DNA of 64,000 nt from Dyadobacter fanqingshengii (GTDB lineage Bacteria; Bacteroidota; Bacteroidia; Cytophagales; Spirosomataceae), in the NCBI RefSeq assembly GCF_023822005.2, contig NZ_CP098806.1, forward strand, positions 1,240,001-1,304,000. Reading direction: 5' to 3'. Under the pieces are notes generated by a model. It saw only the letters and a list, made by a program, of their open reading frames with translations, did no database searches and was not told where the DNA came from. This document shows, piece by piece, positions 8,503-17,903 of this stretch. Positions within the stretch are counted from its first letter, which is position 1, and each line of letters begins with the position of its first letter. The position numbers and the translations under genes were made by a program.

Positions 8503-11113
8503 TTCTTAAACTCTTTACGGGATCCAGCAACGCCGCTTTAATGGCTTGATAACTCACTGTCAGTAAAGTGATTCCCAATGCGCCCAGTCCGGTTAATGCG
8601 AATATCCACCAGGAGATTTCTGTGTGATATTTGTAGTTTTTGAGCCAGTCGTTCATGACATACCAGGAAATGGGAATGGAGACAAGGCAGGAAATGATAA
8701 CCAACAGCACAAAATCCTTTGATAACATGCCCCAGAGATTGCTCACTGACGCGCCTAGGACTTTTCGGATGCCTATTTCTTTTGTGCGTTGCTCGGCTAC
8801 AAAAGACGCAAGTCCGAACAACCCGAGACAGGAAATGAAGATCGCCAGGACCGCGAAAAAGCTGGCCAGTTTGCCGATCCGCTCTTCGGTTCCGAACTTT
8901 TTGGAATACTCTTCATCGGCAAAATTATAAGTGAACGGGCTGCCGGGATTGTATTTTTGAAACACAGTTTCCACCTTTCCAATTGCCTCGCTTGCGCTGA
9001 TATCCGGTGTAAGTCGGATGTTAATGACCGAAATGTTCCGATAATTAACGACAAAAAACGAGGGGCTCACGGGCGAGAACGGGTTTTCCTTGATCATATC
9101 TTTCACCACGCCAATGATCCTGAATTGTTTTCCACTGGCCCGCACAAACGAGTCGAGCGGTTTTTTAAGGTTCATCAATTTTGCGGCTGACTCGTTCAGG
9201 ATCATGGCTGAGGAATCCGTTGAAAATGTTCTCGAAAAATCACGGCCCTGTAACATTTGCCAGCCAATGGTTTTGCCGTAGTCATGCGTGACGGAATTGT
9301 GCATCACCAGGGGCTGCGTATCCGGACTTTTTCCTTCCCAGGAAATATCCGTAGTGCCGCCATCCTGAGCAGTTATCACGCCGGAAGATTGAGACATTTC
9401 CTTCACCGCGCCGGTGTTGAGCAGATCCTGCCGCAATGCCTGATAATGTTCCAAAAGCTCAGGCGTGTTCATTTTAACTTCGATCAACCCGTTTTTACTG
9501 TATCCGACGGGGCGATTTTTGGCAAACTGGATCTGCCTGAAAATAATGATCGTGCCGATAATGAGCGTAACTGAAACTGTGAACTGCATCACAACGAGCA
9601 CTTTGCGCGGAATCGCAGCAAAGCGACCGACTGAGAATGTTCCTTTGAGCACTTTCAAAGGCTGGAAAGAGGACAAATAAATCGCTGGATAACTGCCGGC
9701 AATGATGCCGGTTAACAAACAGAAACCAAGTCCTAACAACCAAAAATTAGGATTGAACCATAAAATTGACATTTGCTTCTGCGCAACTCCATTGAAAAAA
9801 GGTAAAGCCGCCGCAGCAAGAAGAATTGAAAGGATGAAGGCTAAAAAAACAACCAACAGCGACTCACTAAAAAACTGGCCAATCAGCTGGCCTCGCAATG
9901 AGCCGATCGCCTTCCTGATGCCGACTTCTTTGGCCCGCTTTTCGGATCTCGCCGTGCTCAGATTCATGAAATTAATGCAGGCCAGCAGCAAAACGAACAC
10001 GCCGATGATGCCAAACAGCCAAACGAACTGGATCAATCCGCCTGTATTTACACCGTTTTTGAATTCTCCGTACAAGTGCCATTTGTTCATAGGATGCAGG
10101 AAAAATTCAGGTTTGTAACGCGGCGGGTCATCCATTTTTGTCCTGATTTCCTTGATTTTAGCCGAGACCTGATTAGGGTCGGCACCATCTTTTAACTGCG
10201 CATAAATTTGGTAACTGTTGCTGTCCCAGTCATTTTCAATGGATTTGGCATAAGGATCATTATTAAGAAGCAAGTTCCAGGGTGTGATATAAAGCGTTTC
10301 TTTGAACGTGCTGTTGTTTGGAAAATCCTCATAAACGCCCGTGACCTTCACGTTCACCTTATTATCAAGTTTTACAAGTTGATTAATCGGGTTCATTTCT
10401 CCGAAGAATGCTTTTGCCAGCGACTCGGACAGCAGAATCGAATTGGCGTCTTTCAGTCCGTTGCTGTGCGAGCCTGCAAGCATTTTTACAGACATCATTT
10501 CCAAAAATGCAGGCTCGACAGAACTTCCTGTTTTTGCAAACTTCTTCTCACCGGCAGCGAGAATCTGGCCTTGCCTTTTGGACATAACCACCGATTTGAA
10601 ATCAGGATATTTCGTACGAAGTTCATCTGCCAGCGGAATGGGCATGACGTCGTAAGTCGATTTTTCAACCTCAAAGGTGACGAATTGAAACAGTTGCACC
10701 ACCCGGTCGTGGTTCTTATGATATTTGTCAAAAGACAATTCGTCATAAACCCACAGGCCGATGAGCATGGCAACGGCCATTCCCACGGACAACCCGCCAA
10801 TGTTAATGGCAGCATATCCTTTGTGTTTCAGGATGTTGCGTAAGGCAATTTTGAAATAATTTTGTATCATAATATGGCTGAATAGATAAGTTTTCGGATA
10901 GTCGTGTGACTTCTTTTGTTGGGCAAATGGCCTTAATAACTTCAACACGCTCAGTGCGTATCGCCAGTTTGCTTGCTGTGAACCAGCGGTTTGCTTCCAG
11001 TAGGCGTACATTTCCAGCAAATCGCCCTCCACTTCTTCCGAAGTGTTGGGGTCGGCCCACCAGCGCAGGAGGGTAGTGGCCCACTGGGGCGGTTCGGGAG
11101 GGTTTCGGCTCAT
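8495..11113 (-). CDS. MacB/FtsX-type ABC transporter permease with N-terminal prefix domain (paralog 1)
   Basis: Permease of 872 residues, the same length and layout as its downstream neighbour. It has a prefix domain (QWATTLLRWWADPNTSEEVEGDLLEMYAYW), a membrane helix near residues 103-125, a periplasmic MacB core, an FtsX block with RSEKRAKEVGIRKAIGS, a second periplasmic domain and a C-terminal FtsX block with EQRTKEIGIRKVLGAS. Both paralogs end in the same PVKSLRSE tail. The ATG lies one base after the stop of the PadR gene, so the three genes form one transcription unit. Family members belong to exporters or mechanotransmission complexes that move lipoproteins, peptides or drugs. No ATPase is encoded here, so the exact role is open. 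Confidence 0.93.
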   Translation of the reverse strand: MSRNPPEPPQWATTLLRWWADPNTSEEVEGDLLEMYAYWKQTAGSQQANWRYALSVLKLLRPFAQQKKSHDYPKTYLFSHIMIQNYFKIALRNILKHKGYAAINIGGLSVGMAVAMLIGLWVYDELSFDKYHKNHDRVVQLFQFVTFEVEKSTYDVMPIPLADELRTKYPDFKSVVMSKRQGQILAAGEKKFAKTGSSVEPAFLEMMSVKMLAGSHSNGLKDANSILLSESLAKAFFGEMNPINQLVKLDNKVNVKVTGVYEDFPNNSTFKETLYITPWNLLLNNDPYAKSIENDWDSNSYQIYAQLKDGADPNQVSAKIKEIRTKMDDPPRYKPEFFLHPMNKWHLYGEFKNGVNTGGLIQFVWLFGIIGVFVLLLACINFMNLSTARSEKRAKEVGIRKAIGSLRGQLIGQFFSESLLVVFLAFILSILLAAAALPFFNGVAQKQMSILWFNPNFWLLGLGFCLLTGIIAGSYPAIYLSSFQPLKVLKGTFSVGRFAAIPRKVLVVMQFTVSVTLIIGTIIIFRQIQFAKNRPVGYSKNGLIEVKMNTPELLEHYQALRQDLLNTGAVKEMSQSSGVITAQDGGTTDISWEGKSPDTQPLVMHNSVTHDYGKTIGWQMLQGRDFSRTFSTDSSAMILNESAAKLMNLKKPLDSFVRASGKQFRIIGVVKDMIKENPFSPVSPSFFVVNYRNISVINIRLTPDISASEAIGKVETVFQKYNPGSPFTYNFADEEYSKKFGTEERIGKLASFFAVLAIFISCLGLFGLASFVAEQRTKEIGIRKVLGASVSNLWGMLSKDFVLLVIISCLVSIPISWYVMNDWLKNYKYHTEISWWIFALTGLGALGITLLTVSYQAIKAALLDPVKSLRSE

Positions 11114-11114
11114 T

Positions 11115-11453
11115 TTAAAGGCCCATTAGTTGCAATGTCTGCGGTGGCAATGCGTTCCATAGCTCCTCACGAACCTGCTTAACTTCCATCAACGCCTTGC
11201 GTCCCAATGCGGTTACGGTAAAAAACCGCTTTCTGCGACCGCCGCGTTCGGCCGTTGCACCGCCCATGGCTGAGGACAGAAAATGTTTTTCTTCCAGCCG
11301 CTGCAATGTTGTGTGCACCGAACTGAACCCTACAACCCGGCCGGTTTTTTGTTCCAATTCCTGCGTTACGGTTACGGCGTATGCTTCTTCGCCCAGGACG
11401 GCGACAGTGAGTAAAATTACTTCTTCAAACTCTCCCAGAAAGGTTCGTTTCAT
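11115..11453 (-). CDS. PadR family transcriptional regulator
   Basis: Winged-helix protein of 112 residues. It opens with LGEFEEVILLTVAVLGEEAYAVTV and contains the classic PadR wing region FSSVHTTLQRLEEKHFLSS followed by GGRRKRFFTVTALGRKALMEVK. PadR proteins repress nearby transporter or stress genes and respond to small ligands. It is the first gene of an operon with the two ABC permeases, a recurrent arrangement in Cytophagales, so it probably controls them and itself. No separate operator could be pinned down in the 218-base divergent region upstream (11454-11671), which is AT-rich and shared with the secreted TIM-barrel gene. Confidence 0.92.
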   Translation of the reverse strand: MKRTFLGEFEEVILLTVAVLGEEAYAVTVTQELEQKTGRVVGFSSVHTTLQRLEEKHFLSSAMGGATAERGGRRKRFFTVTALGRKALMEVKQVREELWNALPPQTLQLMGL

Positions 11454-11671
11454 ATCAAGTTTTTATTTAATACGATAATGTCGATCAAATGTCGTGCCAT
11501 TTTTCGAAAAGCTGCTTTTTAACTAATTGGATCATATTTTGGTCAAAATGAGTGGCAAGAAAATGTTCGCTTTCGAACAACGGACGTGCTCAGGCGGACA
11601 GCTGCACGTTTGTAGGGTATGAATCCAAATTATTCGTCTTACTTAAGCATTATTTAACAAATAATTATAAA

Positions 11672-12532
11672 ATGAAAATCAAAAAAATTCTGATTGCGTC
11701 CATGGTTTTTGTGCTGGGTGTTAACACGCTTTTTGCACAAAAAGGCAAACCCCTTTTTCCTGAAACGCCGGGAATGGTTTCTTATACTTTCCGTAAAAGT
11801 TTGGCCAAAGACCCTGCCGCTACATTGGATACGCTGCAAAAGCTGGGTATTAAGGACATGGAATTTTCGAGCTTGTTTGGTAAAACTGCCGCTGAACTGC
11901 GGAAACTCCTGGATGAGCGCGGCATGAAATGTTCGTCCTTCGGCGTGCAATATCCGGATGCGCTGGATAAAACAAAAGAGGTTGGGGAAAATGCTAAAAT
12001 GCTGGGCGCAAAGTTTGTACGCGTAGCGTGGATCCCGCACAAAGGGCCTTTCACCTTGGAAATGGCTGAGAAAACGGTTGCTGATTTCAATAAGATCGGA
12101 AAACAGCTTAAAGAAGAATTTGGCATTACATTTTGCTATCACAACCATGGTTATGAGTTTGAGAAACATGAAGACGGCACATTAATGGATTACATTATCC
12201 AGAAAACAGATCCTAAATATGTAAGCTTCGAAATTGACTTGCTATGGACCTTTTTCCCTGGTGCCGATCCGGCAGCATTGATCGCTAAATATCCGAAGCG
12301 CTTCAAATTGATGCACATGAAAGATCTTAAAAAAGGAGTGACCGGAAATATGTCTGGTGGAACGCCGGTTGAGAATGATGTGGCCCTGGGAACCGGACAA
12401 CTTGATATTCCGGCGATTTTGAGAGCTGCCAAAAAATCATCCATTGAGCATTATTACATTGAGGACGAAAGCCCGAGCTATGCGACCCAGGTGCCGCAGA
12501 CGATGGCTTATCTGAAAAGTCTTACATACTAA
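11672..12532 (+). CDS. Secreted sugar phosphate isomerase/epimerase-like TIM-barrel protein
   Basis: Protein of 286 residues. An in-frame TTG exists at 11552, but the ATG at 11672 is preferred because it starts a clear signal peptide (MKIKKILIASMVFVLGVNTLFAQ). The mature part is a xylose-isomerase-like TIM barrel (AP endonuclease 2 superfamily). Likely metal ligands lie in CYHNHGYEFEK, FEIDLLWTF, LMHMKD and YIEDESPS. Such exported barrels are common in Bacteroidota and are thought to isomerise or epimerise free sugars or keto-sugars in the periplasm; the substrate is unknown. It stands alone on its strand, ending in a strong terminator and divergent from the PadR operon. Confidence 0.88.
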   Translation: MKIKKILIASMVFVLGVNTLFAQKGKPLFPETPGMVSYTFRKSLAKDPAATLDTLQKLGIKDMEFSSLFGKTAAELRKLLDERGMKCSSFGVQYPDALDKTKEVGENAKMLGAKFVRVAWIPHKGPFTLEMAEKTVADFNKIGKQLKEEFGITFCYHNHGYEFEKHEDGTLMDYIIQKTDPKYVSFEIDLLWTFFPGADPAALIAKYPKRFKLMHMKDLKKGVTGNMSGGTPVENDVALGTGQLDIPAILRAAKKSSIEHYYIEDESPSYATQVPQTMAYLKSLTY

Positions 12533-12568
12533 AAGCAAAAACCCGGACTTGTCCGGGTTTTTGCTTTT
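12531..12568. terminator. Strong intrinsic terminator, perfect 18-bp stem
   Basis: Arms at 12531-12548 and 12551-12568 are exactly complementary with a 2-base TT loop. The core is ACCCGGAC/GTCCGGGT, flanked by A-rich and T-rich tracts. It overlaps the TAA of the TIM-barrel gene and ends 6 bases before the stop of the convergent ankyrin gene, so it can serve both strands. Confidence 0.88.
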
Positions 12569-12573
12569 TAAAG

Positions 12574-13566
12574 TCAACGCAATGCGTTCAGCCGTTCTTT
12601 CAGCGATGTAAATTCCAGCGGCGGGACTTTGCCCCAACTATTGAACTGCTTGTCCTGGTAAGCGACTGCTTTGCGAATATCCCAGCCTCCGGCAATTTGG
12701 TAATCCGGTTTTGCACCATGATTAAGCAGCAGATTGCAGATTTCCCATTGTTCCGATCCAGCCGCTGAGCATAACGCCGAAGAGACGATCACATTTTCAT
12801 CGTATTGGGGTGAAAAAACATTAGGGTCAGCACCGTGTTCCAGAAGCAAACTGACTTTTTTGACTTTAAACGGATCATTGACATCCAGGTAAATCGCTTT
12901 GAACAGAATCGGATATTTGCGTTCTTTTTCAATCGCGTTCGCATCGGCCCCGTTTTTCAGGAACAATTCAAGGAATTCGGGATCATTTTCCAAAACACCA
13001 AAATGTGTTGCAGTGCGCAACGTGTCGGCCGTTTCGATCCTGGCGCCTTTATCCAACAATAATTGAAGGGATTCGAGCACCTTTTCTTTCGGGTTTTTCT
13101 TCGCCTGCATCGCAGCGAAATCCAGCAATGTCACATGGTCCTCACCACTTACATTGAGGTTAGGGACCGGTTGTTCGAGACCAAATTTCAGTTTTTCTAT
13201 GTTAGCATCTGCAATGGCCGCAGCCAGATCACGCCTTAACGGATCCTGGAAATAGTACGTGCCGTTTGCTTTCTCATTTAACTCCTCATCATAACTGTTG
13301 GTCTGGTAATGCGTAATCACACGTCCGAGGCCGAGGTAAAAAACACCCATGGCCAGCGGGTAGATATTGATCACCAGCGCAATGATCCGGGTCGTTTTAT
13401 AAGGCAGATAATTGAGCAATGCGAGTAGGGCAAGCGGGATGTAAACCATCATCAACATGCCGCTCGCCATCCGGTCCGACTGTGTTTTTGAAATGAGCAG
13501 CGTCCATAAGATCCCAAGCGTATACACGCTGACAGCCAACCAGTTAACTAATGTTATCGTTTTCAT
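12574..13566 (-). CDS. Membrane-anchored ankyrin repeat protein
   Basis: Protein of 330 residues. The first about 95 residues contain three hydrophobic segments (around 8-25, 35-53 and 60-83) predicted to span the membrane. The remainder holds ankyrin-type repeats: DHVTLLDFAAMQAKKNP, LQLLLDKGARIETADTLRTATHFG, LELFLKNGADANAIE, VSLLLEHGADPNVF and ICNLLLNHGAKPDY. Ankyrin repeats mediate protein-protein contact; no enzymatic motif is visible. It is a single gene, convergent with the secreted TIM-barrel gene and separated from the exonuclease gene upstream by 81 bases. The partner and role are unknown. Confidence 0.82.
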   Translation of the reverse strand: MKTITLVNWLAVSVYTLGILWTLLISKTQSDRMASGMLMMVYIPLALLALLNYLPYKTTRIIALVINIYPLAMGVFYLGLGRVITHYQTNSYDEELNEKANGTYYFQDPLRRDLAAAIADANIEKLKFGLEQPVPNLNVSGEDHVTLLDFAAMQAKKNPKEKVLESLQLLLDKGARIETADTLRTATHFGVLENDPEFLELFLKNGADANAIEKERKYPILFKAIYLDVNDPFKVKKVSLLLEHGADPNVFSPQYDENVIVSSALCSAAGSEQWEICNLLLNHGAKPDYQIAGGWDIRKAVAYQDKQFNSWGKVPPLEFTSLKERLNALR

Positions 13567-13647
13567 GCAACCAAAATAAGCATTCGGTTGCGTGACAAAT
13601 TGCTTACTTATTTACAGGCAGGTCGGGATTAGTTTGCGGTCAAACTT

Positions 13648-14430
13648 TTATTCTTCCGGATCGGCGATTTCTATCCAGGTCGGTGCGTGGTCACTTGACT
13701 TTTCCCATCCCCGGACGTCCTTGTCCACACCGGCAGCGAGAAGCCGCGCATCAATGTGCGGACTCAGTAAAAAATGATCGATCCTCAGGCCGGCATTGCG
13801 CCCATATGCATTTCTGAAATAGTCCCAGAATGTGTAAATGGTTTCATCAGGATGCAGTTTTCTGATGGCGTCGGTCCAGCCCTGGTCTACGATATTTTTA
13901 AATGCTGCACGCACTTCCGGACGGAAAAGCGCGTCGTCTACCCAGCGCTCGGGTTTGTAAACATCTAGCTCCGTAGGCATAACATTGTAATCGCCGGCCA
14001 GGATAACCGGCACATCATAGGCCAGCAATTCCGCCGCGTGAGCAGCAAACCTTTCAAACCAGCGGAGTTTATATTCCAACTTCGGTCCGGGAGCCGGGTT
14101 ACCATTAGGAAGATAAAGGCATCCGACGAGCATTCCGTTGATAATGGCCTCAATGTAACGGCTGTGCAGGTCTTCGTCGTCGCCCGGAAGCGATCTCCGC
14201 ACTTCTTTCAGCTCCATGCCCCGCGCCAGGATCGCTACGCCATTCCAGCTTTTTTGACCGTGCCAGATCGCATTGTAACCTGCATCCGCGATCGCTTTTT
14301 CCGGAAATTTCTCTTGCGGTGCTTTCAATTCCTGCAAACAAACGACATCCGGTTTGGTCGTTTCCAGCCAGCGCAGCAGCACCGGCAGCCTGCCATTCAC
14401 TCCATTGACATTATAAGTGGCAATTCTCAT
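13648..14430 (-). CDS. xth: Exodeoxyribonuclease III
   Basis: Protein of 260 residues, the normal length for ExoIII/AP endonuclease 1. Family motifs are in order: RIATYNVNGVNGR at the N-terminus, the metal-binding glutamate in CLQELKAP (Glu34), AGDYNVMPTELDVY in the middle, and RIDHFLLSP followed by SDHAPTWIEI with the catalytic histidine at the end. It cleaves abasic sites and degrades 3' ends in base excision repair in the cytoplasm. It lies between the ankyrin gene and the sulfatase gene on the same strand with gaps of 81 and 42 bases, and appears unrelated in function to both. Confidence 0.95.
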   Translation of the reverse strand: MRIATYNVNGVNGRLPVLLRWLETTKPDVVCLQELKAPQEKFPEKAIADAGYNAIWHGQKSWNGVAILARGMELKEVRRSLPGDDEDLHSRYIEAIINGMLVGCLYLPNGNPAPGPKLEYKLRWFERFAAHAAELLAYDVPVILAGDYNVMPTELDVYKPERWVDDALFRPEVRAAFKNIVDQGWTDAIRKLHPDETIYTFWDYFRNAYGRNAGLRIDHFLLSPHIDARLLAAGVDKDVRGWEKSSDHAPTWIEIADPEE

Positions 14431-14472
14431 ATCTGGTGTTCAGGTGATTTTGTGAGGAATGTAATATAAAAA

Positions 14473-16058
14473 TCAGTCCCGGCTTTTGGCTGCGATAGCA
14501 TCGGGTAGGGGAACTTCCGCTCCGGTGCTTTTGAAAACCGGCCATTGCGCGTTCATTTGCTTCAATTGCTTTGAAAAAAGTGCAGCGAGTTCTTTCACCT
14601 TTTCGGGTTTCGAAGCCGCAAGGTCATTTTCTTCTCCGATGTCATTTTTGAGATCATACAGTTCCAGTTTTGCTTTTCTGTAATCGTAAATCAATTTCCA
14701 ATCCCCCTTACGAAATGCGCTGGCATAGTGAATGTTGGGCCCCTCCGCAGCGATCCAGCGGTTGGGATGGTGCCAGACAAGCTCGCGGTTCGCGTCCTTT
14801 AATGCAGGATTTTTAAGTAATGGAAGAAAGCTTTTCCCATCCGTTTGCTGGACCAGTTTGGGATTTTTGATGCCAGCCACGTCCAGGATCGTCGGGAAAA
14901 AATCTTCAATAATCACATATTGGTCCGCCACGGAATTGGCTTTCACCACTTTCGGCCAGCGCACCAGCATAGGCTCACGGATCCCGCCTTCATACACAGA
15001 TCCTTTTCCCGCTTTCAATGGCAAATTATGCGTCCAGGCCTGTCCGCCACGCGAAGGGCTCGTGCTCAGGCCGCCATTATCCGACATGAAAAGGATGATC
15101 GTATTGTTAGCAATCTTGCGTTTATCCAGAAAATCGAGCACATCGCCGAGGCTCTTGTCCATGCCCTCAACTAGCGCGGCATATTTTGCTTCCGTGCTGT
15201 CGAGACCGGTTTTTAAATATTTATCCAAATAGCGCTTATCCGCATTTAAGGGAATATGAACGGCATAATGGGCCAAGTATAAAAAGAACGGCTTCTTGTC
15301 TTCCAAAGGTTTTTCGATTGCTTTCAAAGCCTCGGTTGTAATGGCATCGGTCAGGAAAACATTGGTGCCGTGATATGCTTCCAGGCCAGGCACCGCGTTG
15401 CGGTTGGACTTTCCGTTAACTACATTATCATAATTCTTTTCACCCAGATAACTCGCCGGATGGCCGATGGAGCTGCCAGCAATGTTGATATCAAATCCGA
15501 CATTTTTAGGATCAGAACCGGGCGTGCCCGTCGAACCGAAATGTGCCTTGCCGCTGTGAATGGTGTAATAACCGTTTTGTTTCAGAATAGCCGGCAATGG
15601 TGTCCCGTGAAAAGTGTGCGCAATGTTGGCAACGGGACTAAACCCATTGATGTTCCAGTCGACCGGCTTAACGGTCGGGTCCTCATGATCGGTATTTTTA
15701 TCTTTATCCGGTGATGTCCAATGTGTTACATGCGTGCGGGCTGCGTTTGCGCCTGTAAGCAGGCTCACCCGCGAAGGCGTGCACACTGGCATTGCATAAG
15801 CATTCGTGAACTTCATGCCCTCCCTGGCCATGCGCTCCATATTAGGCGTGTGATAGCGTTTATTCAATGGCGTTGCCTGTGTCCAAAAAGGAACCGAAGT
15901 ATCCTGCCAGCCCATATCGTCGACAAAAAAAACAATAATGTTGGGTTTTTCAGATGCGCCGGTTTGCGCAAAAATTGGAATGAAATTGAGCGGCGCAAAA
16001 GCGAGCAGAGAAAGAGAAATGCGTTTGATATGCGTTTGATAATGCTAATAACAGTCAT
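14473..16058 (-). pseudogene. Sulfatase, frameshifted in the signal peptide by an 11-bp tandem duplication
   Basis: The sulfatase body is intact: the signature CTPSR (cysteine matured to formylglycine) in PVCTPSRVSLLTGANAARTH, then FMSDNGGLS, RWPKV and a normal C-terminus. The longest unbroken frame starts only at the Met of VDDMGWQD (15915), so it would lack the metal-binding Asp pair and any export signal. The missing part is present just upstream in another frame. Starting at the ATG at 16058 and counting only one copy of the 11-bp repeat at 16019-16040, the reading becomes MTVISIIKRISLSLLAFAPL, a signal peptide ending IFAQ, then EKPNIIVFFVDDMGW. With two copies the frame is shifted and ends at 15864. 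As written the gene should make no exported enzyme. It may be a true mutant, a phase-variable state or an assembly error. Confidence 0.85.
16019..16040. repeat. 11-bp tandem duplication inside the sulfatase signal sequence
   Basis: Two exact adjacent copies of ATGCGTTTGAT (16019-16029 and 16030-16040, plus strand). Removing one copy restores a continuous sulfatase reading frame with a standard signal peptide. Short adjacent repeats like this arise and collapse by replication slippage, so the change could be reversible. Confidence 0.95.
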
Positions 16059-16136
16059 TTTGTTTGGGTAGGAAGTCAATTCAATGGATTTTGGGCAAAT
16101 TAAAGATAATCTTTCTGCCTTGAAACAATGAATTTT

Positions 16137-17888
16137 TTACAATGCCACAACGGCCCATGGAGCCAATGTTAAAATGTTGGCTTCCAGTTCATTAGTGGCA
16201 TCTTGCTCTAATGCGAATGTGATTTTTGTGTATTTCAAAGCAGCATTCAGGTCCAGATTAACGGTCTGTTTTTCAGCGGTATGATTGGCAATGAGCAGGC
16301 AGCTTTCTTTTCGTTCCGCTCTTAACATCAACAGGGAAGTGATCTTTAAAGGAAAATCGGACGAAGTAGCTTTAATTTCTGCTGGTTTCCAGTTCAGGCT
16401 AAACTGCAAAAGTGCGCCTACGGGATAAATGTTTGCCTCATCCATAATGCCACCGGGGCCATTGGTTTCAAAATAAGTGATGGAATCGGCTCCGGCTTCG
16501 GCAAGATATTTGATGCTTCCTAATGTCCAGCCAGCTGCCAATTGCGAGGTTTGGCGGCTGTCATAATTATTTTTGGAGGCTTCATTATCGGCTGCCACTG
16601 CCTTGGATCGTGGTTTGAGGGTTATGGGCGACACATGTACTTTTTTTTCGGGAGCAATTGCCCGTGCGCTATTGATCATATCAAACTGCGCCTGCATGTT
16701 GTCGATCATCGTCAGGTCATCTTTCAAATGCGCTAGGGGCGTGAGCGAAAAGGATATAAAGTCAAGGGCTCCATAATCCATCCGGTTACGGTTGAATTCA
16801 GCGAAATGCGTATCTGTTCCGCCTCCCAGTTCAACATGGGGCAATTGTTCACGAATGTTTGGGATGACATTCGCAATGAATTCAGTATTCGTAAGTCCGG
16901 AAATCGCATCGAAGAAAAGGATCGATTTTACAGCGCTTGCATGCTCTGTAATCGCATTCAGGAACATTGGAATATTTTTGTCCTGTGCAGTGCAGAAAAC
17001 AGCCAGTTCCAGCCTGGTTTCACAAAGACGACATTTTTCCAAAGCGAGCATTAGCTGTTCGCGCCAACGATCGTCCGAAAGAAAAATATCTTTTCGTAAA
17101 TGATTTATCTTTAAATGTTTGACAAAGTCCAATTCACGCGCCGAACAACTTGACGCCAGCTGTAAACCGAGCTTGGGAAACGTTGAGTAAGCGTCATTCT
17201 GATAAACTCTAATCGTCTCTGTTAAAGGTTTTTGCAGCGTAATTACATCCGTCACCGTTAGCCTGACCGACTGATTGATCAGTGTTCCTTTCTCTAGCAA
17301 TTTTGGGAAAGGCAATTCCAGTGGTGTGCAATAGGTTTTGTATGAAGCATCAGACCAGTTCCGCTGATCCTCAGTTTCAAAAATATCACCTTCAAAATCC
17401 AACCTTACCCGGCCTGTTTTGCCCACCGGCCATTCCATTGCACGAATGTTCAGAAATGGCTGGTGCGGGCTGATCGCTTCCGGGAAATATTTGTGCGAAA
17501 AATAGCCGTCGGGATGCTCAATGCAGCAAGGCGTCCCGGCAAATTGGTCGGTCGCGTGCAAGACACATAATCCAGCCCTGTTGGTCAAAAAGCTATTCGT
17601 TGCCTGACCCTGAATGTTAAATTGAATGCTGCCATCCGGCGCGCCGGTAATTTCGACTTTCCAATTGAAATGAAAGCCGTTTTCCCGGACCTTGCTGGTG
17701 AATTTCACAGAAAATGAGTTTGCGCTGCTTTTAATTTCCTCGCCGCTGATTTCATGTGATAAAGTATTCCATTCGCGATCACGGATTGCGAAGTAGATCA
17801 TCCGTACAACTTCCTGATTATCAATGCGTATATAACGGAGATTGCCATCCGAATAGTCAGCTTGCACAGGACCGGCTTGAAGCAGCAT
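16137..17888 (-). CDS. apnL: D-apionate lactonase-like protein
   Basis: Cytoplasmic protein of 583 residues without a signal peptide. It resembles the ApnL family by recognition of several blocks: LRYIRIDNQEVVRMIYFAIRDREWNT, CVLHATDQFAGTPCCIEHPDG, SPHQPFLNIRAMEWPV, EDQRNWSDASYKTYCTPL and a C-terminal barrel-like region with SITYFETNGPGGIMD. ApnL opens D-apionolactone to D-apionate in apiose catabolism. Its stop is followed downstream by the sulfatase; upstream, 15 bases away, lies a Gfo/Idh/MocA gene resembling D-apiose dehydrogenase, which makes the lactone. That pairing supports the assignment. No later steps (ApnO, OiaK/OiaT/OiaX-like) are visible in the window, so action on another aldonolactone remains possible. 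Confidence 0.68.
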   Translation of the reverse strand: MLLQAGPVQADYSDGNLRYIRIDNQEVVRMIYFAIRDREWNTLSHEISGEEIKSSANSFSVKFTSKVRENGFHFNWKVEITGAPDGSIQFNIQGQATNSFLTNRAGLCVLHATDQFAGTPCCIEHPDGYFSHKYFPEAISPHQPFLNIRAMEWPVGKTGRVRLDFEGDIFETEDQRNWSDASYKTYCTPLELPFPKLLEKGTLINQSVRLTVTDVITLQKPLTETIRVYQNDAYSTFPKLGLQLASSCSARELDFVKHLKINHLRKDIFLSDDRWREQLMLALEKCRLCETRLELAVFCTAQDKNIPMFLNAITEHASAVKSILFFDAISGLTNTEFIANVIPNIREQLPHVELGGGTDTHFAEFNRNRMDYGALDFISFSLTPLAHLKDDLTMIDNMQAQFDMINSARAIAPEKKVHVSPITLKPRSKAVAADNEASKNNYDSRQTSQLAAGWTLGSIKYLAEAGADSITYFETNGPGGIMDEANIYPVGALLQFSLNWKPAEIKATSSDFPLKITSLLMLRAERKESCLLIANHTAEKQTVNLDLNAALKYTKITFALEQDATNELEANILTLAPWAVVAL

Positions 17889-17903
17889 AAGTGTGGTGGT
17901 TGG

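Noticed and set aside
9495..9743. Many ORFs of 60-200 codons on the strand opposite long genes, such as this one
   Set aside because: They lie wholly inside well-supported permease, SusC or kinase genes in other frames and have no family features.
14473..16058. Programmed ribosomal frameshifting to rescue the sulfatase
   Set aside because: No slippery heptamer with a downstream structure is visible at the duplication, and the exact tandem copy explains the shift more simply.
15864..16079. A separate 71-residue ORF covering the sulfatase start
   Set aside because: It is the out-of-frame continuation of the sulfatase signal sequence caused by the 11-bp duplication and has no family features of its own.
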